A stretch of DNA of 64,000 bases from Rhizobiales bacterium IMCC20636 (GTDB taxonomy: Bacteria > Pseudomonadota > Alphaproteobacteria > Rhizobiales > GCA-2746425). Under the pieces are notes generated by a model, which had not been told where the DNA came from, did not search any database, and saw only the letters and a list, made by a program, of their open reading frames with translations. Made by a program: the position numbers and the translations under genes. The DNA lies in NCBI GenBank assembly GCA_016865015.1, contig CP018226.1:2821001-2885000 (forward strand). Reading direction: 5' to 3'. Each line of letters starts with the position of its first letter. The stretch's first letter is position 1. Of this stretch, positions 26,776-35,739 are shown one piece after another.

Positions 26776-27519
26776 ATGCTCAAGCGCGGGGCCACGGGCC
26801 TACTCCTGATCTTCACTTTGTGGGCCGGTGGCGTCTATCTTTTCCAGGTTCCGGGTTATCTTCTACCCGGACCTGGCGAAGTGCTGGAACGTTTGGTGTT
26901 CCTTTACAAGAATGCCCAATTGACCACCCATATCTTCGTCACGCTGACCGAGATTTTCTGGGGATTTTTCTATGGCAGCCTGATTGGCATAGGTGTAGCG
27001 TTGGTCTTTGCGCGCCTTCCCATTCTGGAGCGTATTGCGACCCCGTTTATTCTGCTGTTGCAGACCGCACCCAAAATCGCCATTGCGCCGCTTCTGCTGC
27101 TATGGCTTGGTCTGGGACCGGCACCCAAAATTGTGCTGGTTGCCGTTGTGACCTTTTTCCCGGTCATGACTGGAATGCTGACAGGACTGAAATATGTCCA
27201 CAAATCCTATCTCGATCTGGCGAAAGTTCTGAAACTCAATCGCTGGCAGCGTTTCCTGCATATCGAGTTGCCATCCGCCTTGCCGACCCTGTTCGCCGGA
27301 GCAAGCGTTGCCACAACTCTTGCCATTACGGCGGCCGTCATCGGTGAGTTGATGGGCGCAAACAAGGGCCTGGGCTATCTGCTGTCAGCGGGACAGGAAA
27401 ACGCCGATTCCGCCACAGTGATGGGCATGGTGTTGCTTTTGTCGCTGATCGGCTGGCTGTTTTATGAAATCTTTGAATTGATGCGTCGCCGCATGGAAGC
27501 CCGCTTCTCTGACGTCTGA
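26776..27519 (+). CDS. ABC transporter permease, NitT/TauT type (second)
   Basis: A 247-residue permease with six helices. LLQTAPKIAIAPLLLLWLGLG and LAKVLKLNRWQRFLHIELPSALPT match the first permease in layout but the sequence is clearly divergent, so the pair is a paralogous heterodimer and not a recent duplication. It starts three bases after the binding-protein stop. Its own stop codon falls in a heptamer repeat at 27510-27537. Confidence 0.88.
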   Translation: MLKRGATGLLLIFTLWAGGVYLFQVPGYLLPGPGEVLERLVFLYKNAQLTTHIFVTLTEIFWGFFYGSLIGIGVALVFARLPILERIATPFILLLQTAPKIAIAPLLLLWLGLGPAPKIVLVAVVTFFPVMTGMLTGLKYVHKSYLDLAKVLKLNRWQRFLHIELPSALPTLFAGASVATTLAITAAVIGELMGANKGLGYLLSAGQENADSATVMGMVLLLSLIGWLFYEIFELMRRRMEARFSDV

Positions 27520-27537
27520 CGTCTGACGTCTGACGTT
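27510..27537. repeat. Four tandem copies of the heptamer TGACGTC (last copy TGACGTT)
   Basis: Head-to-tail heptamers span the end of the second permease gene; the stop codon TGA is the start of the second unit. Every unit offers the same in-frame TGA once the first is passed, so unit-number changes would not alter the protein. Confidence 0.9.
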
Positions 27538-27554
27538 GATCGCAATACAGCGGC

Positions 27555-28436
27555 TTACCGCAAAACATTCTTCTCGATGAAGTCAGCGGCCTGCTCGCCC
27601 TTCAGAGCGCGGGTCCAAAGCTGAGTGGTGACAGACTGGTACAGCTCTGTCGCATCCGGTGCTGAACTGATGGTGGCAACACCGAGGCGGATATTTGCAA
27701 ATGCGCCCAGCCTGTAGGGGCTGACAGCAACCGATTTGCGTGTTGCCTGCTTGAAGATCTGCAGGCTTGAACCCGGCATGGAATCCACGACGACACCCAA
27801 CTGGACGCCAATCGGCTGTTTGCGCAGCAACTGGACGATATTCTCGATTTCAATCCGCGCAACTTCCCGCCGCTTCTCGACATCAACGCCTTGCGGATTA
27901 TACGATCCGATAAAGCCAAGTCTGAGAAACTGTGTCAGTTCTGCCGCAGATGTCAGGCTGATTATATTTGGCGTGCGCCTGCGATACGTTCGTTTCCGAT
28001 CCTGCAGAATTTCCAGAAGCGTATCCACTTCCATGAGTGACTGATCATAATTCTCGACATTGACCGGAATGCTTTCTCTCAGGATTTCGGGGAGATACTC
28101 ATCATACAAATCCGTTGTCAGCAGGTAGGAGACAGGACCAAACAAGACGGTGATCTGATCTACGTTCTCCTCCAATTGCCGCATGCGCTCAAAGAAGCTG
28201 ATGGCTGAGGCAATATACTCCACCCCTGCCCCCAGCAAGGTTGGCAAAGACACCTCCAGAAGATCAGCAATCTTGACCAGCGTATCTATCTTGGCCGGCT
28301 GTCCGGATTCATATCTGTAGATGGCAGCTCTGGACACGCCTGCCCGCTTGGCCAGTTGCTCCGGCGTCAAGCCCGCTCCCAGACGAAAGGCCTTCATCCG
28401 TTCGCCTATTTCCTCACCAGAAATCCCGTGATTCAC
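27555..28436 (-). CDS. XRE family regulator of pyrimidine uptake (HTH plus unknown effector domain)
   Basis: A 293-residue protein. The first 65 residues are an XRE/Cro helix-turn-helix (ERMKAFRLGAGLTPEQLAKRAGV then SRAAIYRYESG). The remaining roughly 220 residues are a conserved-looking but unnamed domain with YLLTTDLYDEYLPEIL and RRTPNIISL segments, possibly the ligand sensor. Start GTG at 28436 follows AAAGG; the ATG at 28472 lacks a ribosome binding site. It lies between the two operons that carry the TTTTCTCA-TGAGAAAA operator, one of which abuts its own promoter, making it the obvious binder. Confidence 0.82.
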   Translation of the reverse strand: MNHGISGEEIGERMKAFRLGAGLTPEQLAKRAGVSRAAIYRYESGQPAKIDTLVKIADLLEVSLPTLLGAGVEYIASAISFFERMRQLEENVDQITVLFGPVSYLLTTDLYDEYLPEILRESIPVNVENYDQSLMEVDTLLEILQDRKRTYRRRTPNIISLTSAAELTQFLRLGFIGSYNPQGVDVEKRREVARIEIENIVQLLRKQPIGVQLGVVVDSMPGSSLQIFKQATRKSVAVSPYRLGAFANIRLGVATISSAPDATELYQSVTTQLWTRALKGEQAADFIEKNVLR

Positions 28437-28550
28437 GCATTTGCCTTTATTATGTATTGTTTCTCCCGGCATTCAGAACGCGAAAACATCCTCCGTTTCC
28501 GCATCTCAGCCCAAGAGTTTACATTGCACAAAAGTCGCAAAAAGAAAAGC

Positions 28551-28612
28551 ATTCTGAGAATTTTCTCAATAATGAGAAAATTCTTGACACCGCAATAAGC
28601 CGCATTTACGCT
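28551..28612 (+). promoter_or_regulatory. XRE-type operator and promoter of the TRAP/pyr operon
   Basis: TTTTCTCAATAATGAGAAAA (28561-28580), perfect 8-bp arms, followed by TTGACA (28584-28589), 17 bases and TACGCT (28607-28612). An overlapping second palindrome TGAGAATTTTCTCA (28555-28568) may give a tandem site shared with the divergent regulator gene. 27 of 29 bases match the site at 23229. Confidence 0.8.
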
Positions 28613-28647
28613 TTCAAACTTCTGACATCTCGCAACAGGAGCTCCAC

Positions 28648-29676
28648 ATGAAAGCGTTAGCGAACCTTTCGAATTTTACTCTTCGAATCCTTCCAATCCT
28701 TGGCCTCACCATGGTCTCTGCCCCGGCTGCCTGGTCGGCTGATTTCACTGCTAAAATCGGGCATCTGGAATCCGACCAGCAATCACGGCATATCCATATT
28801 GTGAAAGTCGCTGATCTTGTCAAAGAGCGCACCAATGGCGCTGTCGAGTTCCAGATTTTTCCATCCGGCCAACTTGGCAATCAGCGCGAGATGACGGAAG
28901 GTGTGCAATTGGGCACTCTGGAAGCAACCGTCTCGCCAGCAGCGTTCATTGGCGGTTTCAACCCTGCCATTTCCATTCTGGATATCCCGTTCCTGCTCCC
29001 CGAAGATGCAGACAAGGCTCAGACACTTCGCGAAAGCGAATTTGGCCGCGCGCTGCTTGATTCCTTTTCTTCAAAAGGCGTTGTCGGAGTTGCGCTTTGG
29101 CCAAACGGGCTGAAGAATTTCACATCGAACAAGCCTCTGGATGATCTGGCCGCTTTCGGTGGACAAAAATTCCGCGTCATGGATTCAAACATTCTGATCG
29201 AGCAGTTTGATGCATTGGGCGCCTCGGCCATCGCATTGCCATTTGGCGAATTGTACACATCCCTTCAGACTGGCGTTGTCGATGGACAGGAAAATCCTCT
29301 CGATACAATCCAGCGCATGAAGTTCTACGAGGTGCAGAAATACCTCGTCGTCTCCGAACATGGTGCGATGGAAGATGTGGTTCTGTTCAATCCGACTTGG
29401 TGGAACAGCCTGCCTGAAGAATACCGCACCATCATCACAGATGCCTTCAATGAAGTTGTTCCCGAGCTTCGCGCCCATAAATCGGCTGCGGTTGACGCGG
29501 CTCTGGAAGCGATCAAACAGAGCGACATCAATGTGCGCGTGGCTTCAAGCGAAGAAAAGGCTGCATTGCGGGATGCGATGTATGACAAGGCTAAAGCGGC
29601 CTATATGGAGCGTGCAGGTGACACTGGAACCGCATTGATTGCGCTTTATGAAAAAGCCTATTCGGACCTCAACTGA
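28648..29676 (+). CDS. TRAP transporter substrate-binding protein, DctP family
   Basis: A 342-residue periplasmic receptor. A signal peptide of about 30 residues (MKALANLSNFTLRILPILG to APAAWSA) is followed by DFTAKIGHLESDQQSRHIH. It has GGQKFRVMDSNI, containing the conserved Arg that in DctP proteins salt-bridges a ligand carboxylate, and VVDGQENPLDTI. A carboxylate ligand is therefore expected. The operon's enzymes all act on orotate, dihydroorotate or carbamoyl-aspartate, which are carboxylates, so one of these is the probable ligand. Confidence 0.9.
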   Translation: MKALANLSNFTLRILPILGLTMVSAPAAWSADFTAKIGHLESDQQSRHIHIVKVADLVKERTNGAVEFQIFPSGQLGNQREMTEGVQLGTLEATVSPAAFIGGFNPAISILDIPFLLPEDADKAQTLRESEFGRALLDSFSSKGVVGVALWPNGLKNFTSNKPLDDLAAFGGQKFRVMDSNILIEQFDALGASAIALPFGELYTSLQTGVVDGQENPLDTIQRMKFYEVQKYLVVSEHGAMEDVVLFNPTWWNSLPEEYRTIITDAFNEVVPELRAHKSAAVDAALEAIKQSDINVRVASSEEKAALRDAMYDKAKAAYMERAGDTGTALIALYEKAYSDLN

Positions 29677-29699
29677 TCTCAATCAGTCCGAAAAACTCC

Positions 29700-29726
29700 G
29701 GAAGGCGGCCACATGCGCTGCCTTCC
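29700..29726 (+). terminator. Intercistronic hairpin after dctP
   Basis: GGAAGGCGGC and GCTGCCTTCC pair over ten positions with one G-U, around a seven-base loop. There is no T run. Like the hairpins after tctC and phnD it probably protects or partly terminates the dctP message. Confidence 0.65.
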
Positions 29727-29778
29727 TATCCACTGAGATAATCAGAGCCTTTCACCCCCTCAAAAACGGTTGAATATC

Positions 29779-30297
29779 ATGCATTATTTACGGCGTGTTG
29801 AGCGGGTTTTCCTGGTCACTCTGTTCCTTTCAATGGTTGCCCTGTTCTTTTTGAACGTGGTTGCGCGTGAATTTGGCGGCGCTATTGCCAGCCAGTTGGC
29901 CTGGGTTGAAGAAGCCGTTCGGCTGATGAATGTGTTCCTTGTTTTCGGTGCCCTGGGCCTTGCTCTGGAGCGCGGCAAACATGTGGGTATTGATACGCTG
30001 AGAGAAGCTCTGCCCAATACCGCCCGCAACACAATCCGCCGCATCATTGATGCCACAGGCTGCGTGTTCTCGCTTTATATGGCGTATCTTGCATGGCACC
30101 TGGTTGTCTTTGTGCTTGGCACGGGTCAAAGAAGCCCGACCCTGAATGTGCCGATTGGCTGGATTTACACAGCACCGATTGTCGGTTTTGGCCTGCTGGC
30201 CCTGCGCTACGCACTCAGCTTTTTCTCGATCATTGATCGCTTTACAAAACAAGATGACGATATGAATGACGCACAGCCTGCATCGGAGGCACGCTGA
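29779..30297 (+). CDS. TRAP transporter small permease, DctQ family
   Basis: A 172-residue protein with four hydrophobic helices and the DctQ pattern FLNVVAREFGG and WVEEAVRLMNVFLVFGALGLALERGKHVGID. It joins the large permease in the membrane. The ATG at 29779 was preferred to the in-frame TTG at 29770; neither has a strong ribosome binding site. It overlaps dctM by one base. Confidence 0.88.
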   Translation: MHYLRRVERVFLVTLFLSMVALFFLNVVAREFGGAIASQLAWVEEAVRLMNVFLVFGALGLALERGKHVGIDTLREALPNTARNTIRRIIDATGCVFSLYMAYLAWHLVVFVLGTGQRSPTLNVPIGWIYTAPIVGFGLLALRYALSFFSIIDRFTKQDDDMNDAQPASEAR

Positions 30298-31580
30298 TGT
30301 TGTTTCTCGTTATTCTTCTGGCAGTTATCCTGCTGATCGCCGGCTTTGAAATGCTGCTGGTGCTGGGCGTACCGGCGCTTGCGACCAAGATGATCTTTTA
30401 CGGATCGATGCCGGATCTGGCCTTTATCCAAAAAACCCTTGGCGGCATCAATCACACCACGTTGCTGGCCATTCCGTTTTTCATTTTTGCAGCGCATCTC
30501 ATGGGATCCGGGCAGATCGCCAGCCGCTTGACCGGGCTTGTCCGGGCGCTTGTTGGCCATGCCCGCGGCGGCATGGGTTATACGGTCATTGGCGGTTCCA
30601 TGGCGTTCGGCTCGGTCTCCGGGTCCGCACCTGCAACGGTCGCTGCCATGGGGCGGATGGTCTATCCGGAGATGCGCGCTGTTGGCTTTTCAGAAAAGTT
30701 CAGTCTCGGGCTGCTTGTGGCCAGTGCTGAAACTGCCATTTTGATACCGCCATCCATCACCTTCATCATTTATGGCTGGGTAACCGGGTCTTCCATTGGC
30801 CGTCTGTTTGCCGGTGGCCTTGCCGTTGGGTTGGTGTTGGGGCTCGCCTTCGCAATTCTTGTGAAGATCGAGGCCAAACGGACAGGCGTTGAATCATTCC
30901 AGAAAACCACCACTGCAGAAAAGCTGAAAGCCCTGAAAGACGCAGGCTGGTCACTTGGCATGCCAATCATCATTCTCGGCGGCATTTACGGCGGTGTTTT
31001 TACCCCCACAGAAGCCGCTGCCGTTAGTGTCGTCTATGCAATCCTGATTGAGGCGTTCATCTACAAGAATCTCGGCTTTGCGAAGCTGGTGGCGCTGACC
31101 GAACGAAGTGCCATCGCAACCGCCACAATTTTCATTCTCCTCGCCATGGGAAGCGTACTGTCTTTCTTCATCACCCTGGCGCAGGTCCCGACCCATATCA
31201 GCGATTTTCTGACTGCGATCGATGCCGGAGCCATTACCTTCCTGCTGGTGGTCAATGTCTGTTTCCTGATCGCAGGCATGTTCATTGACCCCAATTCAGC
31301 CTTGCTGGTTCTGGTGCCACCGCTGTTTCCGGTTGCCATGGCTCTGGGCATCGATCCAATTCATTTTGGCATGATCGTTACTTTGAACATTGGGATGGGC
31401 ATGATCACACCGCCCTTCGGGCTGGATATATTCGTCGCCTCTACCACACTCAACAAGCCAGTGATGAGCATCATAAAGGGCGTGTGGCCCTTTGTGATTG
31501 CCAACATCATTGTGTTGTTGATCATCACCTATGTGCCATCGATTTCATTGTTCATCCCAAATCTGATTTTCGGTCAATAG
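30297..31580 (+). CDS. TRAP transporter large permease, DctM family
   Basis: A 427-residue permease with about twelve helices, the usual DctM length. Landmarks are LLAIPFFIFAAHLMGSG, GGSMAFGSVSGSAPATVAAMGRM, LIPPSITFIIYG and GMITPPFGLDIFV. It carries Na+-coupled uptake with DctQ and DctP. The start overlaps dctQ (TGATG) and the stop is 11 bases before pyrK, so transport and metabolism genes share one transcript. Confidence 0.93.
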   Translation: MLFLVILLAVILLIAGFEMLLVLGVPALATKMIFYGSMPDLAFIQKTLGGINHTTLLAIPFFIFAAHLMGSGQIASRLTGLVRALVGHARGGMGYTVIGGSMAFGSVSGSAPATVAAMGRMVYPEMRAVGFSEKFSLGLLVASAETAILIPPSITFIIYGWVTGSSIGRLFAGGLAVGLVLGLAFAILVKIEAKRTGVESFQKTTTAEKLKALKDAGWSLGMPIIILGGIYGGVFTPTEAAAVSVVYAILIEAFIYKNLGFAKLVALTERSAIATATIFILLAMGSVLSFFITLAQVPTHISDFLTAIDAGAITFLLVVNVCFLIAGMFIDPNSALLVLVPPLFPVAMALGIDPIHFGMIVTLNIGMGMITPPFGLDIFVASTTLNKPVMSIIKGVWPFVIANIIVLLIITYVPSISLFIPNLIFGQ

Positions 31581-31591
31581 GAGGGCTGATC

Positions 31592-32434
31592 ATGAGCGTT
31601 GTCACATTCCCAAAATCACCCGTTCAGACTGAAATGACGCCTGTTTTCGAGGTCTCTTGCACCGTCAAACGCAACGACCCGGTCAATGGTGAATACCGGC
31701 AATTGGTATTGTATGCCCCGCAATCCATTCTCGACTGCGCGCCCGGGCAGTTTTTCCACCTGCTGTGTCCGATCACGGAGCAGTTGCAACCCTTTCTGCG
31801 TCGCCCGATGAGCATTTACGGCTTTTACCCCGAGAAGGGCGAATTGCATTTTCTCTACAAGGTCACTGGTGAAGGCACTTCCGCCTTGGCCACATTGACG
31901 GCTGGCCAGAGCCTGAACGTACTGGGCCCGCTTGGGCATGGGTTCGACATTCTGCCAGACTGGCAAAACCTGCTGCTGGTGGCGCGCGGTGTGGGACTGG
32001 CAACGCTTGCTCCCCTGGCCCTTCAGGCCCACAGGCTTGGCCGCAACCTGACTGCAATCTGCAGCGCACGATCTGAAGACATGCTGATGTCATTGGATTA
32101 TTTTCGCGACTTGGGCGCTGAGATCATCCCGATCACCGATGATAATGGTTCATCAGATATGGCCAATCTGCGCCACATCATTGAAGCGAAGATCGCTGAT
32201 ACCGGTATTGATGCGATGTATACATGCGGCTCCAATCGCATTTTGAAGCTGCTGCAAACTCTGGGCGAAATCCACAACATCCCCGGTCAGATTGCCCTTG
32301 AGCAGCAAATGGCTTGCGGGATCGGCATGTGCCAATGCTGTGTCCGTGCGTTCCGCCGCGATGGCAAAACCGTCAATGAACGTGTGTGCCGCGAAGGCCC
32401 TGTCTTCGATTTGCAGGAGGCCATCGGATGGTAG
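31592..32434 (+). CDS. pyrK: Dihydroorotate dehydrogenase electron-transfer subunit, PyrK-like
   Basis: A 280-residue FAD and [2Fe-2S] flavoprotein of the ferredoxin-reductase fold. RRPMSIYGF is the FAD-binding RxxS-type motif, GPLGHGFDI the usual PyrK loop, and the C-terminal MACGIGMCQCCV with a later VCREGPVF supplies the four cluster cysteines in PyrK spacing (C-x4-C-x2-C, then C). Start ATG at 31592 follows GGAGGG. It shuttles electrons between NAD(H) and the PyrD partner, with which it overlaps by seven bases. This subunit exists only in class 1B systems. Confidence 0.9.
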   Translation: MSVVTFPKSPVQTEMTPVFEVSCTVKRNDPVNGEYRQLVLYAPQSILDCAPGQFFHLLCPITEQLQPFLRRPMSIYGFYPEKGELHFLYKVTGEGTSALATLTAGQSLNVLGPLGHGFDILPDWQNLLLVARGVGLATLAPLALQAHRLGRNLTAICSARSEDMLMSLDYFRDLGAEIIPITDDNGSSDMANLRHIIEAKIADTGIDAMYTCGSNRILKLLQTLGEIHNIPGQIALEQQMACGIGMCQCCVRAFRRDGKTVNERVCREGPVFDLQEAIGW

Positions 32435-33372
32435 ACCTGACCACCCAAATCGGGTCTCTGACGCTGAAAAACCCGATCATGCCGGCATCGGGCACTTTCT
32501 CTGAAGAGCTTGCCCAATTGTTCGATCTGGAGTGTCTGGGTGCCCATGTCACCAAGACAATCACCCGCGAAAAACGCAGCGGAAACCCAACACCACGGGT
32601 CTGCGAAGTGCGCGGCTCGATGCTCAATTCCATCGGGATTCCGAGCAAGGGACTGGACGCTTTCAAGGCCAATGTGATCCCGTTTTACGAGCGCTATTCA
32701 GCGCCCCTGATCGTCAGCATATCTGCTGGTAGCGCCGATGAATTTGCGTCTCTGTGCGAAGATATCAGCGTTCCTGGCGTGGCTGCAATCGAGGTCAATA
32801 TTTCCTGCCCGAACATCGAAGAAGATGGCAAGGCCTTTGCCATGCGGCCTTCCACAACCTACGCGGTGATGCAAAAGCTGCGACAGGCGACGGATTTGCC
32901 GCTCTGGGCCAAACTAACACCCAATACGGGTGAAACCACCGAAGTTGCCAAGGCGGCGGAAGAAGCCGGTGCAGATGCGCTGGTGGTTTCAAACACATTG
33001 CTTGCCATGGCGATTGATATCCATACACGACGCCCGAAACTGGGTAATCTGATGGGTGGCTTGTCCGGCCCGGCCTTCAAACCCATTGCGTTGCGCATGG
33101 CCTATCAATGCGCCAAATCCGTCAATATTCCCGTGATTGGATGCGGCGGCATCTCTACCGTTGAGGATGTGATCGAGTATCTCATCGCCGGTGCCGTTGC
33201 GGTTCAAATCGGCACGGCCACATTTCTGGAACCCAAAATCATGGTCCGGATGATCGATGGGCTGGACGCTTATCTCAAGTCACAAGGGTTTCAGACTGTC
33301 GGGCAACTGGTCGGCTCGGTTGAAGATGAAGAGGCCTCTGACGGGTTGGTCTTCATGGAGGCTGCGCCATGA
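32428..33372 (+). CDS. pyrD: Dihydroorotate dehydrogenase, class 1B catalytic subunit
   Basis: A 314-residue FMN barrel. NISCPN supplies the class 1 catalytic Cys (residue 127; class 2 uses Ser). SMLNSIGIPSKG, AKLTPNTGET, NLMGGLSGPAFKPIALRM and IGCGGISTVED are class 1B signatures. With PyrK it interconverts dihydroorotate and orotate using NAD(H), in the cytosol. Proteobacteria normally make pyrimidines with the membrane-bound class 2 enzyme, so this copy probably has a specialised, perhaps reductive (catabolic), role. Start ATG 32428 follows AGGAGG. Confidence 0.93.
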   Translation: MVDLTTQIGSLTLKNPIMPASGTFSEELAQLFDLECLGAHVTKTITREKRSGNPTPRVCEVRGSMLNSIGIPSKGLDAFKANVIPFYERYSAPLIVSISAGSADEFASLCEDISVPGVAAIEVNISCPNIEEDGKAFAMRPSTTYAVMQKLRQATDLPLWAKLTPNTGETTEVAKAAEEAGADALVVSNTLLAMAIDIHTRRPKLGNLMGGLSGPAFKPIALRMAYQCAKSVNIPVIGCGGISTVEDVIEYLIAGAVAVQIGTATFLEPKIMVRMIDGLDAYLKSQGFQTVGQLVGSVEDEEASDGLVFMEAAP

Positions 33373-34649
33373 GCAATCGCACCCAGTCGCAACACTCATT
33401 TGATGCTGAAAACATCGCCGCCCGGTTGTTCCAGGAGGTCGCCGACTTTTCTGCAGATAGTGCCGGAGTCAGCCGCCCTGCATTTTCTCCCATAGAAACC
33501 AAAACGCTGAAATATCTGGAAGATTATGCAATCTCCCAGGGATTGGCCGTTCGCTATGATGCCGGGCAGAATGCCGTATTCTCGCTGCCAGATGACGCTG
33601 ATGCCCGCAAATATCTGCTGATCGGCTCCCATGTCGACAGTGTGCCCAATGGCGGCAATTTTGATGGTCTGGCTGGCGTCGTGGCCGGTTTGCTGTGTCT
33701 CGCGCGTGCCAGACATTCGGGCATTCGCTTTGCAAAACCCGTCAAGGTTATTGCCATGCGCGCAGAGGAAAGCGCCTGGTTCGGGCCATGCTACATTGCC
33801 TCAAAGGCTTTGCTTGGGAAGCTGGATGACGATGAATTGCAGTCGGTTCACAAAGGAGATGGACGCAGCCTCAGTGCTCATATGTCGGATATCGGCATCA
33901 ATATGAACCGGGTGCATCAGCACCTGCCGCTGATCGATCCATCCAGTGTTGAAGCCTATATCGAACTCCACATTGAGCAGGGACCGCTCCTGATCGAGAA
34001 AAACATGCCAGCCGCTGTCGTCTCCGGCATCAGGGGAAACATCAGGCACAAGAAAATCAGATGTGTTGGAGAAGCTGGCCATTCCGGCGCTGTCCCCCGG
34101 GCCTACCGGAAAGATCCGGTGCTGGCGATGGCAGACCTTTTGACGCGTCTGGACGAGAGCTGGCTGACCATTTTGCAAAAGGGGGAAGATCTGGTTCTGA
34201 CGGTCGGCATGGTGGCAACCGATCCGGTGCGACATGCTTTGACGCGCATACCTGATCTTGTGGATTTCAGCCTTGATCTTCGAAGCCAGAGCGCGGAAGC
34301 ACTTGATGATGTGCGCACATTGCTGATGCAGGAAATCAGATCAGTCGAGCGGGAGCGCGGCGTGACATTTGAACTGGATAAAGAGCTTCACACCGCACCG
34401 GCACTTTGCGATAAGCAGATGGTGGAAGGCCTGTCCGCGTCAATGGCGGATATAAGGCAAGAGCCTTTTACAATGCCGTCCGGTGGTGGGCATGACGCCG
34501 CTGTCTTCGCCAATGCGGGCATTCCGTCGGCTATGGTTTTTGTACGCAACAGAAATGGATCCCATAATCCGGATGAGGCCATGGAAATTCCTGACCTTGT
34601 TGCCGGAACGGATATCATCTTCAATTATCTCACAGAGGTGGTTCAGTGA
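33369..34649 (+). CDS. M20 family amidohydrolase: N-carbamoyl amino acid hydrolase, probable ureidosuccinase
   Basis: A 426-residue dizinc hydrolase of the AmaB/HyuC/AllC group. [21 protein letters not shown] gives His88 and Asp99, RAEESAWFG the acidic ligand and general base, ELHIEQGP His201, and NGSHNPDE the C-terminal His. The family removes the carbamoyl group from N-carbamoyl-L-amino acids, N-carbamoyl-beta-alanine or allantoate. Wedged between pyrD and pyrC by 4-bp overlaps, it most probably hydrolyses N-carbamoyl-L-aspartate to aspartate, CO2 and ammonia. That specificity is inference; no pyrimidine biosynthetic step needs it. Confidence 0.87.
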   Translation: MSNRTQSQHSFDAENIAARLFQEVADFSADSAGVSRPAFSPIETKTLKYLEDYAISQGLAVRYDAGQNAVFSLPDDADARKYLLIGSHVDSVPNGGNFDGLAGVVAGLLCLARARHSGIRFAKPVKVIAMRAEESAWFGPCYIASKALLGKLDDDELQSVHKGDGRSLSAHMSDIGINMNRVHQHLPLIDPSSVEAYIELHIEQGPLLIEKNMPAAVVSGIRGNIRHKKIRCVGEAGHSGAVPRAYRKDPVLAMADLLTRLDESWLTILQKGEDLVLTVGMVATDPVRHALTRIPDLVDFSLDLRSQSAEALDDVRTLLMQEIRSVERERGVTFELDKELHTAPALCDKQMVEGLSASMADIRQEPFTMPSGGGHDAAVFANAGIPSAMVFVRNRNGSHNPDEAMEIPDLVAGTDIIFNYLTEVVQ

Positions 34650-35710
34650 CGTCTTCTCAATTCACAATTCGGCAACCGGATGACTGGCATCTGCATTTGC
34701 GCGATGATTCCTTGCTCGAAGCCGTTATCGGTCATTCAAGCGCCTGGGCGGCACGCGCCATCATCATGCCCAATCTGGTCCCGCCGGTTGTCACAACAGC
34801 TCAGGCGCAAGCCTATAAGAGCCGGATTGAAGCCGCCCTCCCCTCTGGCGATAATTTCACGCCCTTGATGACACTCTATCTGACCGAGCAGACCGAGATT
34901 GATGATTTGCATGCAGGCGCTGAATCCGGACTGATACAGGCGGTAAAACTGTATCCGGCGGGTGCGACCACGAATTCCGACAGCGGCGTTCGCAGCTTTG
35001 AAAATGTCATGCCCATTCTGGAGCATATGGCGAAAATCAATCTTCCGCTCTTGGTCCATGGTGAAGTGACCGATGCCGATGTGGATATTTTTGACCGCGA
35101 AGCCATGTTCATCGAGCGCGTCCTTGATCCTATTCGCAAACGTATTCCCGAACTGCGCGTTGTCATGGAGCATGTCACCACATCTGACGGCATAGACTAC
35201 GTGTCTGCGGGCGGTGAGAACATCGCGGCCACAATCACAACGCACCATCTGATCATCAACCGGAATGCCTATTTGGCGGGTGGCATACGGCCGCATTATT
35301 ATTGCCTGCCTGTTGCCAAGCGGGAAAGTCACCGTCTGGCCCTGCGAACGGCAGCCACGTCCGGAAATCCGAAATTTTTCCTGGGCACCGATTCGGCACC
35401 ACATTTTGATGGTGCGAAGGAAACGGCCTGTGGCTGCGCCGGAATTTACACGTCAATCAACACATTGAACTGTCTGGCTCATGTTTTTGAAGATGACGGG
35501 GCACTGGACCAGATGGAGGCCTTCACATCGCTGAACGGCCCCGCCTTCTATGGTTTAAAGCCAAACGACAAAAAGCTGAAATTCACCAAAATGGATGAGC
35601 CAATTGCCTTTCCATCAAAGATTCCGGTTCAAAACGACCACATAACCGTTTTTGATCCGGGCTTTGCATTGTTTTGGAACCACGAAGCGATTAACGGTGG
35701 GGAGATTTGA
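34646..35710 (+). CDS. pyrC: Dihydroorotase, class II (PyrC)
   Basis: A 354-residue amidohydrolase like E. coli PyrC. WHLHLRD supplies His15 and His17, [13 protein letters not shown] the carbamylated Lys101, LLVHGEVTD and VMEHVTT two further metal His, and FLGTDSAPH the catalytic Asp. It interconverts N-carbamoyl-L-aspartate and dihydroorotate. Start is GTG at 34646, overlapping the M20 stop (GTGA), with AGAGG upstream. The reaction is reversible, so it can serve either biosynthesis or degradation. Confidence 0.95.
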   Translation: MTSSQFTIRQPDDWHLHLRDDSLLEAVIGHSSAWAARAIIMPNLVPPVVTTAQAQAYKSRIEAALPSGDNFTPLMTLYLTEQTEIDDLHAGAESGLIQAVKLYPAGATTNSDSGVRSFENVMPILEHMAKINLPLLVHGEVTDADVDIFDREAMFIERVLDPIRKRIPELRVVMEHVTTSDGIDYVSAGGENIAATITTHHLIINRNAYLAGGIRPHYYCLPVAKRESHRLALRTAATSGNPKFFLGTDSAPHFDGAKETACGCAGIYTSINTLNCLAHVFEDDGALDQMEAFTSLNGPAFYGLKPNDKKLKFTKMDEPIAFPSKIPVQNDHITVFDPGFALFWNHEAINGGEI

Positions 35711-35739
35711 CCTGATTTGATCTTCCAAAGGATAGCACG

